NCBI GenBank assembly: GCA_031552145.1
Contig: JAVBMV010000007.1
Coordinates: forward strand, 248,001-312,000
Source of the DNA: JAVBMV01 sp031552145
GTDB lineage: Bacteria; Myxococcota; Myxococcia; Myxococcales; UBA5297
Reading direction: 5' to 3'
DNA: 64,000 nucleotides
Shown: piece after piece, positions 16,066 to 25,332 of the stretch
Position numbering within the stretch: position 1 is the stretch's first letter
Layout of the letters: every line of letters starts with the position of its first letter
Program-made: the position numbers and the translations under genes
Notes under the pieces: generated by a model
Seen by the model: only the letters and a program-made list of their open reading frames with translations
What the model was told of the DNA's origin: nothing
Databases searched by the model: none

Positions 16066-17619
16066 ATGTTTCGCACGAGCACGCCCGTCACCGATCATTC
16101 CTTCTTCGACCGCGAGCAGGAGCTGGGCCAGCTGAGCCAGGCCGTGCAGCAGCTGCGCGAGGGCGCGCCGCAGTGGGTCGCCCTCTTGGGGAGCCGCAAG
16201 GTCGGAAAGACCAGCCTGTTGATGGAGTTGTCACGCAGGTGCCGCGATGAGGAGACGCGGTTCGTGATCCTCGACTCGTTCGAGGACGGGGCGCTCTCAC
16301 TAGGGCTCTTCAGACGGCTGGCGCTCAGGGTCGTCGACGCCTTCTTCGCCAGCGAGCTCGGTGTCTCCGTCGAGGCGCTCGCCGCGCGCCCTGCCGACTA
16401 TCAGGCGGCGCTGATGGAGTCGAAGCAGCTGCCGCGCCTCTCCCGCGCGCTGAGGACGGATCTGTTGGGACTGGCCCAGATGAAGGCCGACGCGCGCCTG
16501 GTGGAGCTCTCGCTGGGACTCGCGGAGCGGCTGGCAAGCGAGCTGGAGAAGTGGTGCGTCATCGCCTGGGACGAGTTCCAAGAGCTGGCGCGGCTAAAGT
16601 CGGGCACCGAGCGGGAACTCCTGGCGGTGGCGCGCGCCATCTGGCAACGCCATCAGCGCACGGCCTATCTGATCAGCGGCTCGGAGCGCTCCATGATGCA
16701 GGAGCTGATCTCCTCGAAGGCCTCACCGTTCTTTCAGCATTTCTCGCCGATGGAGCTGGGGCCAATGCCCGAGGTCGAGGCGGTCCGGATGCTGGTGAAG
16801 AGCGCGCCCGTGGGGCGGGCCATCTCCGAGACGATCGCGCGGCGCGCCATCGCGCTCCTGGGGGGCCATCCGTTCTACCTCCAGCTCTTCGGCGAGACGC
16901 TCACCGCGCTGGAGCCACCCTACGACGAATCGTCGGTACAGCAAGCGATCGCGGAGCTGCTCTTCCAGCGCACCGGCCGGCTGGCGCTCTATTTTGCGAG
17001 GCAGCACGAGAGCGCTGTGGGGCGCGCGGCGACGCTCGCCGCGGTGCTCGACGCGCTGGCGGCGGGCCCCGCGCGCCTCTCCGAGATCGCCTCCCGAATC
17101 GGAGCCTCCAGCGGCTCGACAGTTCGGTATCTCGACCGCCTGGGCGAGCTGGTTCTGCACCGCAGAGAGGAGGCCCTCTACGAGCTTGCCGATCCCGTCT
17201 TCGCGCTCTGGTTGCGCTGGCGTAGGCCCGGTGGCTCGGTCGTCCCGCTCACGCTGATGGGGAACGAGGCGGAACTCGAGGTGGCGCGCCAGCTCGCCCT
17301 GATGGGCTTCGAGCTGGTCTATCAATCTCGTGCCTCGCGAGGGGCCTTCGATCTCTTGGGGGTGCGCAACGGAGAGCAGCTCGCCATTCAGGTCAAAAGA
17401 AGTGGGTTGCCGCTGCGTTTTTCGAAGCCCGAATGGCAGCGGCTCAAGGCCGACAGCGAGAGGCTGGGCTGGCCCTTCGTCGTGGCCGCCGTAAGCCCGG
17501 AAGGGGAGGGAGGAGTCTCTTTCCTCGCACCCAGCGGCGCACAGGTGCGGCGCGCAGTCACGCTCGGCGCCGCGGCGCGTATCGAGAATCTACTCGCATG
17601 GATGGAGGTGGGACCCTGA
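16066..17619 (+). CDS. AAA-type ATPase fused to a PD-(D/E)XK nuclease-like domain
   Basis: 517 residues. Walker A is GSRKVGKTS (42-50); Walker B is VIAWDEFQ with Asp169; a sensor region LISGSERSMM follows. A winged-helix segment (about 340-400) precedes a restriction-endonuclease-like C-terminal domain with Asp429 (AFDLLG) and Q442-V-K444, the D...(E/Q)xK pattern of archaeal Holliday-junction-resolvase-like nucleases. No Shine-Dalgarno precedes ATG 16066, which sits 12 bases after the large inverted repeat. It resembles archaeal-type ATPases of unknown function. It is not closely similar to the ATPase at 10.6 kb beyond the domain plan. Confidence 0.82.
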   Translation: MFRTSTPVTDHSFFDREQELGQLSQAVQQLREGAPQWVALLGSRKVGKTSLLMELSRRCRDEETRFVILDSFEDGALSLGLFRRLALRVVDAFFASELGVSVEALAARPADYQAALMESKQLPRLSRALRTDLLGLAQMKADARLVELSLGLAERLASELEKWCVIAWDEFQELARLKSGTERELLAVARAIWQRHQRTAYLISGSERSMMQELISSKASPFFQHFSPMELGPMPEVEAVRMLVKSAPVGRAISETIARRAIALLGGHPFYLQLFGETLTALEPPYDESSVQQAIAELLFQRTGRLALYFARQHESAVGRAATLAAVLDALAAGPARLSEIASRIGASSGSTVRYLDRLGELVLHRREEALYELADPVFALWLRWRRPGGSVVPLTLMGNEAELEVARQLALMGFELVYQSRASRGAFDLLGVRNGEQLAIQVKRSGLPLRFSKPEWQRLKADSERLGWPFVVAAVSPEGEGGVSFLAPSGAQVRRAVTLGAAARIENLLAWMEVGP

Positions 17620-17626
17620 AACCCGC

Positions 17627-18463
17627 TCAGGGCAGTCCATGCGCCGTCACGGTGCGCCGCGTCGCGCGCGTCTCGGCGCGAATGGCTCTGTTGGCTTCGA
17701 GATCGGGCAGATTCCGATAGGGCCTGGAGTGTTCGAGGTGGAGGCAGAGCAGGGAGTAGCGCAGCTGGAGGCCCGTGATGCCGGCGTTCTCGAGGCGCTC
17801 GCCCAGCTCGCGGTCTTCGCCGCCATACTTCATCCGCTCGTCGAACCCCTTGGCAGCGAGCAGATCGCTCCGCCAACCCGAGGCGTTGCAGCCGTTCCAA
17901 GAGGCGCGAGTGGGCGTCAGGGTGTTCATGACGTGAGCGACGCGCTCGGACCGGAGCAGCTTCAGGTTCTTGAGCGAGAGGGGGAGGCCGTTCGCCCGAA
18001 GCCAGCCGTGCGCGAAGGCCTGCTCCGTGCCTATCTCCTCCTCGCCGAGCCGCTGGCTCAGCGCGAGCGGCAACCTCAGGTAGCCTCCCGAGAGGAAATG
18101 CCCGCGTCGAGCGCCGCGCTGGTGGCGCTCGACGAAGTCGGCGCGCGGCACGCAGTCCTGATCGGTGAAGATCAGATAGTCGGCCTTGGCCGCGAGGAGC
18201 GCCTTGTTCAGGATCTTGGTCTTCTGGAAGCCGTCGTCGGGGTGCCAAACGTGCTTCAGTCCCGGGAAGCAAGAGGCCGCAAAGCGCTCGAGCAGCGCCC
18301 TGGTCTCATCGCCCGAGCCGTCATCGGCGACGATGAGCTCGAAGGCGCGCTGGCTCTGCCGCGCATACCCCCAGAGCGTCTTCTCCAGCCACGCCGGGTT
18401 GTTGTAGGTGGAGATGACGACGCCAATGCTGGGCGCTGGCCCCTCGTCACGCTCTTCTCTCAT
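17627..18463 (-). CDS. Family 2 glycosyltransferase
   Basis: 278 residues. The GT-A core opens with IGVVISTYNNPAWLEKTL and ELIVADDGSGDET. The metal-binding DxD is TDQDC (about residues 97-101). The C-terminal GFDERMKYGGEDRELGERL matches the galactosyltransferase-type C-terminal region. Probably cytoplasmic or membrane-associated and adding a sugar to LPS or another surface glycan (inference). It is convergent with the ATPase gene, 7 bases apart, and stands alone, with no glycan operon around it. Confidence 0.87.
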   Translation of the reverse strand: MREERDEGPAPSIGVVISTYNNPAWLEKTLWGYARQSQRAFELIVADDGSGDETRALLERFAASCFPGLKHVWHPDDGFQKTKILNKALLAAKADYLIFTDQDCVPRADFVERHQRGARRGHFLSGGYLRLPLALSQRLGEEEIGTEQAFAHGWLRANGLPLSLKNLKLLRSERVAHVMNTLTPTRASWNGCNASGWRSDLLAAKGFDERMKYGGEDRELGERLENAGITGLQLRYSLLCLHLEHSRPYRNLPDLEANRAIRAETRATRRTVTAHGLP

Positions 18464-18526
18464 GGGTCCCCGCTAAGAAAGAGGCGCCCAGCTTCGCAAC
18501 GATCTTTGCCGCTAGCAAGAGGGGGA

Positions 18527-18574
18527 GGTGTGGCCCTAGGATGGCCGATCGTTTCCTCAACAGAGGTTGAACGC
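18527..18574. repeat. 48-bp direct repeat, left copy
   Basis: Identical over all 48 bases to 19967-20014, the segment immediately upstream of the glnS ATG. This copy lies just beyond the 3' end of the DUF4143 ATPase gene and is also followed by an ATG. The two copies bracket 1392 bases carrying that gene. Confidence 0.92.
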
Positions 18575-18589
18575 ATGACGGAAAAGAGG

Positions 18590-19726
18590 TCAGCACAACT
18601 CGCGAATCGAGCGCGCGCGGATCCTCGGGGCAAGCTCGAAGCTCTCGGCGCCAGCGTGGAGGACCTCAATGCGCTCTAGCTTCAGATCGGCCTGGGCGTT
18701 GCGCATCGAGGGCGTGACCTTGGGGCTGTCCGTATATTTCACCTCGAACCCTAGTCGCTCTCCGCCGCGCACGATGAGCAGATCCAGCTCCGCGCCCGAG
18801 TGGGTTCGCCAAAAGAAGCACTCGTTGTCGCGCGCGCCCAAGTGCTGGGTAATCTGCTCGATGGCGAAGCCCTCGAAGGAGGCACCCAGCTTGGGGTGAC
18901 GCTCCAGCTCGCGCCTGTTGCCTATATCGAGCAGGGAGTGCAGGAGCCCGCTGTCGCGCAGGTAGAGCTTGGGCGACTTGACCACCCGCTTTCTTAGATT
19001 TTCATGCCAAGGGCGCAGTTGGCGGACCATGAAGGTCTGCTCGAGCGCGTCGCAGTAGCCTCGTACGGTGTTGTCGTTGACGCTCATGGAGCGCCCCAAC
19101 TCGGACCAGTTGAGGAGCTGGCCATGCAGGTGCGCCAGCATGGTCCAGAAGCGCTCCAGTGACTTGGAGGCTATCCTCAGCCCAAGCTGCGCGAGGTCGC
19201 GCTCGAGGAAGGTGCGGATGAACTCGCGGCGCCACGATGCGCTCGTCGAGAGAGTGCGGGCGGTAAAGGAACGAGGAAAGCCTCCGCGAAGCCAGAGGTC
19301 GGCGAGGCGGTTGGGCCCTACCTCTCCGAGGTTGAAGCCCGACAGCTCGTGGTAGGCGATGCGGCCGGCGAGCGACTCGCTGCTCTGGTGCAGCAGATCG
19401 CCGCTGGCGCTGCCCAGGAGCAGGAAGCGTGCGCGCAGCGGACGGCGATCCACGAGCACGCGGAGGCTGGGGAAGAGCTCCGGGCGCCGCTGGATCTCGT
19501 CTATGACCACGAGCCCGCGCAGCCCCTCCAGGGCGAGCATGGGGTTCTCTAGCCGCGCCAAATCTCTCGGATCCTCGCAATCGAACCAGGTGCCCTGCTT
19601 GCTGGCGGCGAAGAGCTCGCGCGCGAGGGTGGTCTTGCCCACTTGACGTGCCCCTAGGAGCGCGACGGCTGGGTGCTGTTTCAAGAGGCGCGCCACGAAT
19701 AGGCGGTGTTTGTCTCTGTCGAGCAT
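18590..19726 (-). CDS. AAA ATPase with DUF4143 domain
   Basis: 378 residues from ATG 19726; an upstream ATG at 19762 would add 12 residues. Walker A GARQVGKTT, Walker B LVVIDEIQ. The C-terminal DUF4143 nuclease-like domain keeps AELDLLIV and FEVK, so its D...ExK residues look intact. Such ATPases are widespread, mobile and functionally obscure. The gene is bracketed by a 48-bp perfect direct repeat, and a partial copy of its 3' end is present upstream, so it looks like an insertion before glnS. Two GAATATTC palindromes lie directly before the start. Confidence 0.88.
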   Translation of the reverse strand: MLDRDKHRLFVARLLKQHPAVALLGARQVGKTTLARELFAASKQGTWFDCEDPRDLARLENPMLALEGLRGLVVIDEIQRRPELFPSLRVLVDRRPLRARFLLLGSASGDLLHQSSESLAGRIAYHELSGFNLGEVGPNRLADLWLRGGFPRSFTARTLSTSASWRREFIRTFLERDLAQLGLRIASKSLERFWTMLAHLHGQLLNWSELGRSMSVNDNTVRGYCDALEQTFMVRQLRPWHENLRKRVVKSPKLYLRDSGLLHSLLDIGNRRELERHPKLGASFEGFAIEQITQHLGARDNECFFWRTHSGAELDLLIVRGGERLGFEVKYTDSPKVTPSMRNAQADLKLERIEVLHAGAESFELAPRIRARSIRELC

Positions 19727-19729
19727 ACC

Positions 19730-19760
19730 CTGAATATTCGCAGTCAGGCTCTGAATATTC
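19730..19760 (-). promoter_or_regulatory. Tandem GAATATTC palindromes before the DUF4143 ATPase
   Basis: CTGAATATTC is repeated at 19730-19739 and 19751-19760, exactly 21 bases (two helical turns) apart. Each copy contains the perfect palindrome GAATATTC. The first site is 3 bases from the start codon. The position suits an operator. The sites are AT-rich against a GC-rich background. Confidence 0.5.
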
Positions 19761-19873
19761 AAGGTCAGAGATCGCGATTTTCACTCTGAAGTCTGCAGGT
19801 ATGCACCGGAGATGGATGCAGGTCACTCCCTGCTGGTCAGGCCCTGCCTGCAGGGGCCGATGGAGCGGCGCCG

Positions 19874-19918
19874 GGCGCGGATCCTCGGGGCTAGCTCGAA
19901 GCTCGGCGCTTGCGTGGC
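19874..19918 (-). pseudogene. Partial copy of the DUF4143 ATPase 3' end
   Basis: About 44 bases match 18614-18660, the coding end of the ATPase gene, in the same orientation, with one substitution, a 2-base indel and drift at the right edge. It lies between the intact ATPase and the right copy of the 48-bp repeat. It looks like a remnant of an earlier or paralogous copy. Confidence 0.6.
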
Positions 19919-19966
19919 TCTCTCTCCGCCCTGCCGGCTCGAAAGATGCCACTAGGAAAGAACTCG

Positions 19967-20014
19967 GGTGTGGCCCTAGGATGGCCGATCGTTTCCTCAA
20001 CAGAGGTTGAACGC
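19967..20014. repeat. 48-bp direct repeat, right copy (glnS leader)
   Basis: Identical to 18527-18574. Ends one base before the glnS ATG, so it forms the glnS 5' leader. A TAGGAT (19977-19982) resembles a -10 box, but no matching -35 is evident. Confidence 0.92.
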
Positions 20015-20015
20015 C

Positions 20016-21791
20016 ATGTCCGAGACGCCCCGCCCCGAGAGTCCCAACACCTCATCAACCCCCAACCCCGCGCCGCCCGAGCGCGAGGAGGGGCTCGACT
20101 TCGTGCGCGCCCTGGTGGCGGAGGCCGTCGCCCAGGGGAAGAACGGAGGGCAGGTGGTGACGCGCTTCCCGCCCGAGCCCAACGGCTACCTCCACATTGG
20201 CCACGCGAAGGCGATCTGCCTCAACTTCGGCATCGCCAAGGAGTTCGCGGGGCGCTGTCACCTGCGCTTCGACGACACCAATCCGACGAAGGAGGACGTG
20301 GAGTTCACCGACTCGATCATCGAGGACGTGCGCTGGCTCGGCTTCGACTGGGGAGAGCACCTCTACTACGCGAGCGACTACTTCGAGCAGCTCTACCAGT
20401 GGGCGCTCGCGCTCATCGACAAGGGGCTCGCCTATGTCTGCGACCTGGACGCGGAGCAGGTGCGCGCCTACCGCGGCACGCTGACCGAGCCGGGCAAGGA
20501 GAGCCCCTTCCGAAGCCGCTCCATCGCGGAGAACCGCGACCTCTTCCAGCGGATGCGCGCCGGCGAGTTCCCCGACGGTACGCGCACGCTGCGCGCCAAG
20601 ATCGACATGGCCTCGTCGAACCTTAATATGCGCGACCCGGCGCTCTACCGGATTCGGCGCGCGCACCACCACCGCACGGGCGACGCCTGGTGCATCTACC
20701 CGATGTACGACTGGGCCCACGGCCAGTCGGACGCCATCGAGGGGATCACCCACTCGATCTGTACGCTCGAGTTCGAGAACCACAGGCCGCTCTACGACTG
20801 GTTCATCGAGAAGCTCGAGCTGAAGAATCACCCGAGGCAGGTGGAGTTCGCGCGCCTCAACCTGGGCTATACGGTGATGAGCAAGCGCAAGCTGTTGCAG
20901 CTGGTGCAGGAGAAGCGCGTCAGCGGCTGGGACGATCCGCGCATGCCGACCATCGCCGGGCTGCGCCGCAGGGGCTATACGCCCAGCTCGCTGCGCGCCT
21001 TCGCCGAGCGCATCGGCGTAGCGAAGCGCGAGAGCATGGTCGATGTGGGCCTGCTCGAGAACGCCATCGCCGACGAGCTCAATGCCAGCGCGCCGCGCGT
21101 CATGGGGGTGTTGAAGCCGCTCAAGGTGGTGATCGAGAACTGGCCCGAAGGGCAGGTCGAGTGGATCGACGCCCCCTATTTGCCGCCCGCGCCGGGGCAG
21201 GCGCCCGCCGAAGGGCCGGGCCCGACGCGCAAGGTTCCCTTCGGGCGCGAGCTCTACATCGAGCGCGACGATTTCATGGAAGACCCCCCGAAGAAGTTCT
21301 TCCGCCTGGGGCCCGGGCGCGAGGTGCGGCTGCGCTGGGGCTGGTTCCTCAAATGCGAGCGCTTCATCAAGAATGAGGCGGGGGAGGTGATGGAGCTGCG
21401 CTGCACCTACGATCCCGCGACGAAGGGGGGCAACTCGCCCGACGGACGCAAGGTGAAGGGCACCATCCACTGGGTGAGCGCCGCCCACGCGCTCGACGCG
21501 GAAGTTCGCCTCTACGATCGGCTCTTCAATGTCGAGGACCCGGCGGCGGTCGAGGATTGGCTCGCTGCCATAAACCCCGAGTCGCTCGTGCGCCTTTCGG
21601 GCTGCAAGCTCGAACCCAGCGTCGCCACGCTGAAGCAGGGCGAGCGGGTCCAGTTCGAGCGCCAGGGCTACTTCTGTCTCGACGCGAAGGAGAGCCGCCC
21701 GGAGGCGCTCGTCTTCAATCGGATCGTCACGCTCAAGAGCAGTTGGGCCAAGGCTCAGGCGAAGGACGCCGGCGGCGCGGAGGCTGGCTGA
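20016..21791 (+). CDS. glnS: Glutaminyl-tRNA synthetase
   Basis: 591 residues. Class I synthetase with HIGH as HIGH ([16 protein letters not shown]) and KMSKS-like VMSKRKL. It charges tRNA-Gln directly, and the C-terminal anticodon-binding beta-barrels are present. The direct pathway implies the organism need not rely on GatCAB for Gln-tRNA. Start ATG 20016 is one base past the 48-bp repeat. The stop overlaps the start of a B3/4-domain gene (TGATG), so the two are coupled. Length is slightly above E. coli GlnRS (554), mainly from an N-terminal extension. Confidence 0.96.
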   Translation: MSETPRPESPNTSSTPNPAPPEREEGLDFVRALVAEAVAQGKNGGQVVTRFPPEPNGYLHIGHAKAICLNFGIAKEFAGRCHLRFDDTNPTKEDVEFTDSIIEDVRWLGFDWGEHLYYASDYFEQLYQWALALIDKGLAYVCDLDAEQVRAYRGTLTEPGKESPFRSRSIAENRDLFQRMRAGEFPDGTRTLRAKIDMASSNLNMRDPALYRIRRAHHHRTGDAWCIYPMYDWAHGQSDAIEGITHSICTLEFENHRPLYDWFIEKLELKNHPRQVEFARLNLGYTVMSKRKLLQLVQEKRVSGWDDPRMPTIAGLRRRGYTPSSLRAFAERIGVAKRESMVDVGLLENAIADELNASAPRVMGVLKPLKVVIENWPEGQVEWIDAPYLPPAPGQAPAEGPGPTRKVPFGRELYIERDDFMEDPPKKFFRLGPGREVRLRWGWFLKCERFIKNEAGEVMELRCTYDPATKGGNSPDGRKVKGTIHWVSAAHALDAEVRLYDRLFNVEDPAAVEDWLAAINPESLVRLSGCKLEPSVATLKQGERVQFERQGYFCLDAKESRPEALVFNRIVTLKSSWAKAQAKDAGGAEAG

Positions 21792-22441
21792 TGGAGCTCC
21801 CCGCGCTCTCGATAGAGCCCCATCCGCTGCTTCACCTGCGCGCCCTGGTGGCCGAGCTGCCCGAGGGGGCCATGGCTGCCCCCACTCCGGAGGCCATCGC
21901 GCGGCTGCTCGCCTTGGCGCCGGCGCCGGGGCTGACACCGCTCGCGCCGCCCGACGACGCGGTGCGCTCCGAGATCCGGGGGCTCCTGCGCCACGGCGGC
22001 TTCAAGCCGACCGGACGTTCGAAGCCCTGCCCCGAATATCTGCTGCGCGAGGTGGGAGAGGGGCCCATTCGCTCCATCAACCCCGCCGTCGATCTGGGCA
22101 ACGTGGTGGCGCTCCACTCTGGCCTCCCGGTCTGCATCTTCGATCTGGACCGGCTCGCTCCGCCGTTGCGCGTAGCGATTGCCGGGGAGGGGGAGGGCTA
22201 TCCCTTCAACGCCTCGGGGCAGGTGATCGACCTGGCCGGCCTGCTCTGCCTCTATGACGGCGAGGGGCCCTGCGGCAACGCCGTGAAGGACGCCCAGCGG
22301 ACCAAGACCGATGTTTCGACCCGCCGGCTCCTCTGCCTCCTCTGGGGCTGCGTCTCCCAGAGGGCGCGGACCGACGCCGCCGCCCAGTGGGCGCTAGAGT
22401 TGCTGCGCTCGTTAGAAGGTGAGAGCGCCTTTCTCGCATAG
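21791..22441 (+). CDS. Free-standing B3/4 (PheRS beta editing-like) domain protein
   Basis: 216 residues. The core segment [20 protein letters not shown] and the following [21 protein letters not shown] match B3/4 domains. In bacterial PheRS beta subunits that domain hydrolyses Tyr-tRNA-Phe. Stand-alone versions are of uncertain function, possibly trans-editing or binding tRNA or amino acids. The ATG overlaps the glnS stop by one base, strongly suggesting co-expression with GlnRS. No membrane or secretion signal. Confidence 0.8.
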   Translation: MELPALSIEPHPLLHLRALVAELPEGAMAAPTPEAIARLLALAPAPGLTPLAPPDDAVRSEIRGLLRHGGFKPTGRSKPCPEYLLREVGEGPIRSINPAVDLGNVVALHSGLPVCIFDLDRLAPPLRVAIAGEGEGYPFNASGQVIDLAGLLCLYDGEGPCGNAVKDAQRTKTDVSTRRLLCLLWGCVSQRARTDAAAQWALELLRSLEGESAFLA

Positions 22442-22460
22442 CGGGTATACTCCCGCGATC

Positions 22461-25229
22461 ATGTCAGACCAGGACGATCTCCAGAAGAACTCCTCGCCGC
22501 CCGGCTCCCCAGGTCCGGGCGAGCAGGAGGCTGCCATCCCCGCCGCGCCGCCCCCGTCGGATGACGGCGCGGGCTTGAACGTGTTGCCAGTCGCCATCGA
22601 AGACGAGATGCGCAAGAGCTATCTCGACTACTCGATGAGCGTCATCATTGGGCGCGCGCTCCCCGATGTGCGCGACGGCTCCAAGCCGGCCCACCGGCGC
22701 GTGCTCTACGCGATGCACGGCCTGGGCAACACGCACAACAAGGCCTACAAGAAATCGGCGCGCATCGTCGGCGACGTGATCGGCCAGTACCACCCCCACG
22801 GCGATCAGGCGGTCTACGACACGCTGGTGCGCATGGCGCAGGACTTCTCGCTGCGCTACCCGCTGGTTGACGGCCAGGGCAACTTCGGTTCCATCGACGG
22901 CGATCCGGCCGCGGCGATGCGCTACACCGAGTCGCGCATGACGCGCCTCGCCGAGGAGATGCTCGCCGACATCGACAAGGAGACGGTCGACTTCGGCCCC
23001 ACCTACGACGACGCCTCGACCGAGCCGCTGGTGCTCCCCGCGCGCTTCCCGAACCTGCTCGTCAATGGCTCGGCCGGCATCGCGGTGGGCATGGCGACCA
23101 ACATCCCGCCCCACAACATGGGTGAGGTGGTCGATGCGACGATCCATTTGATCGACAACCCGAACGCCACCGTGCCCGACCTGATGCGCTTCGTGCCGGG
23201 GCCCGACTTCCCGACGGCGGGCTTCATCCAGGGGCGCAAGGGCATCTTCGACGCCTATACCACCGGGCGCGGCCACCTGAAGCTGCGCGCGCACGCCGAG
23301 ATCGAGGTCGATCCCAGGACCGAGCGCGAGACGATCGTCGTCACCGAGCTGCCCTATCAGGTGAACAAGGCGCGCCTCATCGAGCGCATCGCCGAGCTGC
23401 ACCGCGAGAAGGTAGTGGAGGGGATCAGCAACCTGCGCGACGAGTCCGATCGCCACGGCATGCGGATCGTCGTCGAGGTCTCGCGCAACGCGATGGGCCA
23501 GGTGGTGCTCAACAACCTCTTCACCCACACCGATCTACAGACCACCTTCGGCGTCATCATGCTGGCCATCGACAACGGTCAGCCGCGCATCCTCAACCTG
23601 AAAGAGCTGCTGGAGCGCTTCGTCAGCCACCGGCGCGACGTGGTGACGCGGCGCAGCCGCTTCGAGCTGAGGAAGGCGCTGGCGCGGCGCCACATCGTCG
23701 AAGGGCTCATCGTCGCCCAGGACTTCATCGATCACGTGATCCGTGTCATCCGCAAGTCGAAGGACGGCGAGGAGGCCTCCTGGGCGCTGCAGCGGATCCT
23801 CTCCGAGTCGCTCTACGAGCGCGAGACCTTCCAGGCGCTCCCGAGGGTGGAGTTCGGTCAGGTGCGGGCGCAGATGGAGGCGCTCGTCGCGCGCGCCAGC
23901 GCCGAGGAGCCGCTCTACACCGGCCTCTCCAAGGAATATGTGGGCACCGGCTTCTCGCCCGAGCAGGCGAAGGCGATCCTCGAGATGCGCCTGCAGAAGC
24001 TGACGGGCCTGGAGCGCGACGAGCTTCTGAAGGAGATGCTGGAGCTGACGCGCGAGATCGCGCGCCTCGAGCAGATCCTCGCCGACGAGCAGACGCTGCT
24101 CGGCGTCATCAAGGCGGAGCTGGCCGATATCAGGCAGAACTATGCCGACGAGCGGCGCACGCAGATCGTCGAGGAGGCGGGCGACCTCTCGATCGAGGAT
24201 CTCATCGCCGAGGAGGACGTGGTCGTCACGCTCTCGCACACGGGTTACGTCAAGCGCAACCCGGCCGCCGACTACCGCGCGCAGCGGCGCGGCGGGCGCG
24301 GCAAGACGGGCGCGGGGATGAAGGAAGACGATTTCGTCGAGCAGCTCTTCGTCGCCTCCACCCACGACTACGTGCTGGTCTTCTCGACCGAGGGGCGGCT
24401 CTTCTGGCTGAAGGTGCACGAGATCCCGCCGGGGGGGCGCGCCGCCCGCGGCAAGGCGATCGTCAATCTGGTGCAGTTCAAGGCGGAGGAGAAGCTGGCC
24501 GCCCTCTTGCCGGTGAAGGGGTTCGAGGCGGGCCGCTTTGTCGCCTTCGTCACCGCGAAGGGTGTGGTGAAGCGCACCTCGCTCGACCACTTCTCCAATC
24601 CCCGCGCCGCCGGCATCATCGCGTTGGGAATCGAGGAGGATGACTCGCTCGTCTCGGTGAAGCTGACCGATGGCACCAAGGATCTGCTGCTTGCCACGAA
24701 GAATGGCATGTCGATCCGCTTCAACGAAGAGGAGGTGCGCGCCATGGGGCGCGCCGCCTACGGCGTGAAGGGGATTACGCTCGAGAAGGGCGACAAGGTG
24801 GTGGGCGCCGAGGTGGTGGAGGCGGGGCGCTCCATCCTCACCGTCACCGAGAACGGCTACGGCAAGCGCACCGACGAAGCCGAGTACCGGGTGCAGGGGC
24901 GCGGCGGCAAGGGGATCATCGACATCAAGACCACCGAGCGCAACGGCGCGGTCGTGGGGCTCTCGCAGGTGAGCGACACCGACGAGATCATGCTCATCAC
25001 CAACCAGGGCATGCTCATCCGCACGCGCGTCAACGAGATCTCGGTCATCGGCCGCAACACCCAGGGCGTGCGTCTCATCTCGCTCGACGGCGAAGAGGAG
25101 CGCGTCTCGGGGCTCGCGCGTCTGCCCGAGGATGACGACGAGGAGCGCGCGGGCGAGCAGGGCGAGGCGAGCGGGTCGGGCGATCTGGGTGGTTTAGGCG
25201 ACGACGAGGAGCCGCCGGCGCCCTCCTGA
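22461..25229 (+). CDS. gyrA: DNA gyrase subunit A
   Basis: 922 residues. The breakage-reunion domain has the active-site Tyr155 (AAAMRYTES) and the quinolone-determining segment [14 protein letters not shown]. The C-terminal beta-pinwheel carries a GyrA-box-like QRRGGRG (near base 24290), which supports GyrA over ParC. Residue Gln116 occupies the position of E. coli Ser83, while the Asp equivalent to Asp87 is kept. The C-terminal tail is acidic and Gly/Glu-rich. Start ATG 22461 lies 20 bases after the B3/4 gene. Confidence 0.95.
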   Translation: MSDQDDLQKNSSPPGSPGPGEQEAAIPAAPPPSDDGAGLNVLPVAIEDEMRKSYLDYSMSVIIGRALPDVRDGSKPAHRRVLYAMHGLGNTHNKAYKKSARIVGDVIGQYHPHGDQAVYDTLVRMAQDFSLRYPLVDGQGNFGSIDGDPAAAMRYTESRMTRLAEEMLADIDKETVDFGPTYDDASTEPLVLPARFPNLLVNGSAGIAVGMATNIPPHNMGEVVDATIHLIDNPNATVPDLMRFVPGPDFPTAGFIQGRKGIFDAYTTGRGHLKLRAHAEIEVDPRTERETIVVTELPYQVNKARLIERIAELHREKVVEGISNLRDESDRHGMRIVVEVSRNAMGQVVLNNLFTHTDLQTTFGVIMLAIDNGQPRILNLKELLERFVSHRRDVVTRRSRFELRKALARRHIVEGLIVAQDFIDHVIRVIRKSKDGEEASWALQRILSESLYERETFQALPRVEFGQVRAQMEALVARASAEEPLYTGLSKEYVGTGFSPEQAKAILEMRLQKLTGLERDELLKEMLELTREIARLEQILADEQTLLGVIKAELADIRQNYADERRTQIVEEAGDLSIEDLIAEEDVVVTLSHTGYVKRNPAADYRAQRRGGRGKTGAGMKEDDFVEQLFVASTHDYVLVFSTEGRLFWLKVHEIPPGGRAARGKAIVNLVQFKAEEKLAALLPVKGFEAGRFVAFVTAKGVVKRTSLDHFSNPRAAGIIALGIEEDDSLVSVKLTDGTKDLLLATKNGMSIRFNEEEVRAMGRAAYGVKGITLEKGDKVVGAEVVEAGRSILTVTENGYGKRTDEAEYRVQGRGGKGIIDIKTTERNGAVVGLSQVSDTDEIMLITNQGMLIRTRVNEISVIGRNTQGVRLISLDGEEERVSGLARLPEDDDEERAGEQGEASGSGDLGGLGDDEEPPAPS

Positions 25230-25242
25230 GCCCGGCTTTTTT
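25214..25242 (+). terminator. Possible Rho-independent terminator after gyrA
   Basis: Stem GCCGG (25214-25218)/CCGGC (25232-25236) followed directly by six T. The stem is short, with a 13-base loop, and overlaps the end of the gene. Confidence 0.4.
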
Positions 25243-25332
25243 GGCGATTGCAGCTCGCGTGGTCTTTTCGGTGTGGGGCGTGCTAGCCTGCGCGCTCCGC
25301 ACCGGAAGTAACTTTGCAAGGAGTAATGAATC

